Assembly (NCBI GenBank): GCA_030018855.1
Contig: JASEHG010000110.1
Span: 1 to 6,595 of the forward strand
Direction: 5' to 3'
Source: Candidatus Brocadiaceae bacterium
GTDB lineage: Bacteria; Planctomycetota; Brocadiia; Brocadiales; Bathyanammoxibiaceae
Length of the DNA stretch: 6,595 bases
The translations under genes were made by a program, and so were the position numbers. The notes under the pieces were generated by a model. That model was not told the origin of the DNA. It saw only the letters and a program-made list of their open reading frames with translations, and made no database searches. Of this stretch, positions 4,588 through 6,595 are shown one piece after another. Position 1 is the first letter of the stretch, and every line of letters starts with the position of its first letter.

Positions 4588-5487
4588 ATGGCTCTAAAAG
4601 TTTATATTGATGGCAAGTTGTTCCCCCAGGACGAGGCAAAGGTCTCCGTCTTTGACCACGGGCTCCTTTACGGGGATGGGGTCTTTGAGGGTATCCGTTC
4701 TTACAACGGTAAGGTCTTCAAACTTCAGGAACACATAGACCGCCTCTACGAATCCGCCAAGGCTATTGCCTTGCAAATCCCTATCAATAAGGAAGAGATG
4801 AAAGAGGCCCTTTATAATACCCTGAAGGCAAATAACCTAAAGGATTCTTACATAAGGTTAGTGGTTACCAGGGGTGTAGGCAAACTTGGGCTGGAACACA
4901 CCAAGTGCAAGACTCCTTCCATAATAATTATTACTGATTTTATAGAACTATATCCAAGCAGACTCTATGAGGTGGGAATTGATGCCGTTACCGTCCGGAC
5001 TATCCGCAACCACTTTGAGGCCTTAAACCCAAGGATAAAATGTCTCAATTACATGAACAACATCCTGGCCAAGATAGAGAGCCTGAATGCCGGGGCCTCA
5101 GAGGCCATTATGCTGAATGCTGAGGGCTATGTGGCAGAGTGTACGGGGGAAAACATCTTTATTGTTAAGCATGGAGAACTCCTCACCCCTCCAGTTAATG
5201 CTGGTATCTTGAAAGGGATTACGAGGGATACGGTCATTGAGCTGGCCAGGAAGGGCGGCATCAACGTCATGGAGGAACTCTTCACCCGATACGAACTCTA
5301 TACTGCTGATGAATGCTTCCTAACCGGGACGGCCGCGGAGATAGTCCCCGTGGTAAAGATAGACGCACGTGTGGTTGGCAACGGGAAGTGCGGCAGGATG
5401 ACCCAATCTCTCCTGGCCAAATACAGGGAACTTACCCGGAGCCCTGAGACTGCCGATATTGCCACCCCGGCTACGGTAAATACCTAA
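4588..5487 (+). CDS. ilvE: Branched-chain amino acid aminotransferase (PLP fold type IV)
   Basis: This cytoplasmic PLP enzyme moves the amino group between glutamate and the 2-oxo acids of leucine, isoleucine and valine, the last step of their synthesis. The 299-residue product has the usual IlvE length. It shows the VFDHGLLYGDGVFEGIRSY block (21-39), YIRLVVTRG (88-95), the PLP-lysine segment RIKCLNYMNN (149-158) with Lys151 as likely Schiff-base lysine, ECTGENIF (184-191) with the conserved Glu184, and GTAAEIVPV (247-255). The ATG at 4588 has AAAGGAG (4576-4582) 5 nt upstream; an in-frame TTG at 4558 has no ribosome site and would add residues from the repeat-like spacer. D-amino-acid or aminodeoxychorismate-lyase members of the fold are less likely. 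Its TAA overlaps the lspA stop on the other strand. Confidence 0.94.
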   Translation: MALKVYIDGKLFPQDEAKVSVFDHGLLYGDGVFEGIRSYNGKVFKLQEHIDRLYESAKAIALQIPINKEEMKEALYNTLKANNLKDSYIRLVVTRGVGKLGLEHTKCKTPSIIIITDFIELYPSRLYEVGIDAVTVRTIRNHFEALNPRIKCLNYMNNILAKIESLNAGASEAIMLNAEGYVAECTGENIFIVKHGELLTPPVNAGILKGITRDTVIELARKGGINVMEELFTRYELYTADECFLTGTAAEIVPVVKIDARVVGNGKCGRMTQSLLAKYRELTRSPETADIATPATVNT

Positions 5488-5963
5488 CCAGACTTGGTGG
5501 CTTGCCCACGGCTACTCGGAGCCAGAGTCTTCCAGGCCATAAGTCCCACCCCCACGCATATAAACACATCGGCCAGGTTAAAGGTGGGCCAGTGCCTCAT
5601 ACCTACATGGAGGTCTATAAAATCCCTTACATAGTTATATGCCAGCCTATCTATAAGATTCCCCACAGCCCCGGCTAATACACATCCCATGGCTAGATTA
5701 GTGGAAAGTCTCCCTTTGTCAGAGCGTTCGTAAACCCACAAAAGCAGGAATAGGGCCAGGATGGAAAACAGTATGAAGAGATAATTGGCCCCCTGGATAA
5801 CGCCAAAGACTCCCCCCTTGTTATGGCTTAATACCAGGGAGAGAAAACAGGTAATGTCCCATCTCTGGGTAGTAGCAAGGTATTGGAAAACGGCCCACTT
5901 GAGGGATTGGTCCAGGAGTACACCTGTTAGGGCTATTGCGGAGAGACGGCCGTAGGGTCCCAT
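5484..5963 (-). CDS. lspA: Lipoprotein signal peptidase II (LspA)
   Basis: LspA is the inner-membrane aspartic protease that removes the signal peptide from diacylated prolipoproteins at the lipobox cysteine. The 159-residue product has the family's length and four hydrophobic segments (about 8-28, 59-77, 86-104 and 130-147). Conserved landmarks are DQSLKW (18-23), SHNKGGVFG (46-54), AGAVGNLIDR (97-106), VRDFID with catalytic Asp114, and FNLADVFI with catalytic Asp132. Its ATG is 3 nt after the dksA/traR stop, so the two are probably co-transcribed and translationally coupled. The 3' end overlaps the ilvE stop by 4 bp (5484-5487), leaving no space for a terminator between the convergent genes. 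The product acts just upstream of the Lol pathway represented by lolD. Confidence 0.95.
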   Translation of the reverse strand: MGPYGRLSAIALTGVLLDQSLKWAVFQYLATTQRWDITCFLSLVLSHNKGGVFGVIQGANYLFILFSILALFLLLWVYERSDKGRLSTNLAMGCVLAGAVGNLIDRLAYNYVRDFIDLHVGMRHWPTFNLADVFICVGVGLMAWKTLAPSSRGQATKSG

Positions 5964-5966
5964 GCC

Positions 5967-6344
5967 CTAGCCTGCCTCTGTTTCTTCCTTCCTCTGACAT
6001 TCCAGACAGAGTCCGGCATGGGGTAAAGCGGCAAGTCGTGTCTTGGGGATCTTTTTCCCGCATGCCTCGCAGACACCGAAGACGCCCTTCTCTATCCTTG
6101 CCAGGGCAGTGTCTATGTTCCTCACGGCCTCTGCCTCATTCTCCATGAGGTGGATCATAATGTCTCTCTCGTAATTGTCAGTACCCAGGTCTGCCATATG
6201 GAAGGGTACGTTGGAGAGGTCCCCTGCCGCATCCTGGCGGTTCTTTCCCAGGGCCTCCTCCTGAAGGGAGTTTACGTTACCCACCAGTTTCTCCCTCAGA
6301 GAGAGAAGGGTCTTTTTGAAGCTTGCTAGTTCTTTTGAGTCCAT
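5967..6344 (-). CDS. dksA: DksA/TraR-family zinc-finger regulator
   Basis: Proteins of this family bind the RNA polymerase secondary channel and adjust transcription, in many bacteria together with ppGpp. The 125-residue product has an N-terminal helical region (1-35), a central acidic segment with the family-typical ADLGTDNYERDIMI (51-64), a second helix (66-86) leading to RIEKGVFGVCEACGKKI, and a four-cysteine zinc finger: Cys92, Cys95, Cys113, Cys116 (C-x2-C, 17 residues, C-x2-C). The C-terminal LPHAGLCLECQ is typical. It is shorter than E. coli DksA (151) and nearer the generic TraR/DksA-like proteins, so true DksA function is not assured. AAGGA directly abuts the ATG, unusually close, but no other in-frame start exists before an upstream stop. 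It heads a likely two-gene unit with lspA. Confidence 0.92.
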   Translation of the reverse strand: MDSKELASFKKTLLSLREKLVGNVNSLQEEALGKNRQDAAGDLSNVPFHMADLGTDNYERDIMIHLMENEAEAVRNIDTALARIEKGVFGVCEACGKKIPKTRLAALPHAGLCLECQRKEETEAG

Positions 6345-6376
6345 TCCTTCGTTACACCCAAGACATGCCTATTCTT

Positions 6377-6392
6377 TAGGGGATTACCCCTA
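6377..6392. other. Small perfect hairpin in the dksA leader
   Basis: TAGGGG (6377-6382) and CCCCTA (6387-6392) form a 6-bp perfect inverted repeat with an ATTA loop. On the minus strand it lies 33-48 nt before the dksA start, inside the predicted leader. It could be a small protein-binding site or an mRNA stem. No T-tract follows on that strand. Confidence 0.35.
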
Positions 6393-6422
6393 TAAAACAA
6401 AGACAGTCCATCAAAAGAGTAT

Positions 6423-6450
6423 ATCTTAAAGGAATTGGCCGAAAAGTCAA
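6423..6450 (-). promoter_or_regulatory. Candidate promoter of dksA-lspA
   Basis: On the minus strand TTGACT (6450-6445, five of six) is followed after 16 bp by TAAGAT (6428-6423, four of six). Transcription would start near 6416, giving a leader of about 70 nt that includes the hairpin at 6377-6392. An overlapping alternative -10, TATACT (6423-6418), is a better hexamer but stands 21 bp from the -35, which is too far. Confidence 0.4.
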
Positions 6451-6481
6451 GAGTAAAGGCTCATGTAAGTGTGGAGTATAT

Positions 6482-6516
6482 AGAGAGGCCGTTGCCCAAC
6501 CCTAAAAACGGTCTCT
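6482..6516. terminator. Possible weak terminator hairpin
   Basis: AGAGA-GG-CCGTT (6482-6493) can pair with AACGG-TCTCT (6507-6516): ten base pairs with a 2-nt bulge and a 13-nt loop. It lies directly after a minus-strand stop codon at 6519-6517, as a terminator for that reading frame would. On the minus strand the sequence after the stem is not a T-run, so termination would be weak or factor-assisted. Confidence 0.35.
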
Positions 6517-6595
6517 TTATCCAATTTTGGCCATCGTAAGTCCTTTGTTCTCCATCGTACCGCTGTCCTTATTGGTACCTAAAGCCACTTCGGCA
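6517..6595 (-). CDS. Possible C-terminal tail of an unidentified gene (right edge)
   Basis: A minus-strand frame is open from the window edge (first full codon at 6594) through 25 codons to a TAA at 6519-6517. It reads roughly AEVALGTNKDSGTMENKG and then LTMAKIG. The composition is compatible with a soluble protein end, and a hairpin follows the stop at once, which favours a genuine gene end. No domain can be recognised from so short a piece, and 25 open codons can occur by chance. An 8-bp direct repeat (CCATCGTA at 6531-6538 and 6552-6559) lies in it. Confidence 0.3.
   Translation of the reverse strand, partial: AEVALGTNKDSGTMENKGLTMAKIG

Noticed and set aside
1..6595. Defence system, mobile element or biosynthetic cluster
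   Set aside because: No transposase, integrase, nuclease, toxin-antitoxin pair or tRNA gene is visible; all recognisable genes are housekeeping.

Overview
The window looks like ordinary chromosome from a Gram-negative (two-membrane) bacterium of roughly 50% GC. The two-membrane reading rests on a LolD-type lipoprotein-release ATPase and a lipoprotein signal peptidase (LspA). A dksA/traR gene directly followed by lspA is an arrangement I recall from Chlamydia, so a member of the Planctomycetota/PVC group is possible. Deltaproteobacteria-like lineages are not excluded, and the taxonomic guess is weak.

Layout, left to right. (1) 1-717, minus: the N-terminal 239 codons of pyruvate phosphate dikinase, running off the left edge. 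(2) 718-975: an AT-rich spacer with a short inverted repeat and a candidate promoter for the next gene. (3) 976-1293, plus: an unrecognised 105-residue protein with a winged-helix-like C-terminal half. (4) 1295-1371: a 28-bp imperfect palindrome made of 7-bp units, between convergent genes. (5) 1352-2031, minus: yidD and rnpA, overlapping by 4 bp and lacking the usual rpmH and yidC neighbours. (6) 2032-2283: a divergent control region with a promoter for rnpA, a second heptad array, a strong promoter for lysS and a structured lysS leader. (7) 2284-4482, plus: lysS then lolD. (8) 4483-4587: a spacer with a third heptad array. (9) 4588-5487, plus: a branched-chain aminotransferase. (10) 5484-6344, minus: dksA/traR and lspA, converging on ilvE with overlapping stop codons. 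(11) 6345-6595: a probable promoter for dksA-lspA, a hairpin, and what may be the last 25 codons of another minus-strand gene.

The genes are mostly housekeeping: central carbon metabolism (ppdK), tRNA maturation (rnpA), tRNA charging (lysS), membrane-protein insertion (yidD), lipoprotein maturation and release (lspA, lolD), amino-acid synthesis (ilvE) and a stringent-response-type regulator (dksA/traR). lspA and lolD act at successive stages of lipoprotein handling but lie on opposite strands in separate units.

No defence system, mobile element, CRISPR array or new enzyme system is visible. The most unusual feature is a family of degenerate 7-bp repeats (consensus CAGTAGN, with a CAGAATT variant), in three intergenic places and 17 units in all. 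One set forms a hairpin and supplies the end of yidD; another overlaps the presumed -35 region of rnpA. Other points worth a look are a Gly/Arg-rich insertion in RnpA, an ABC ATPase without its permease, and the lysS leader.
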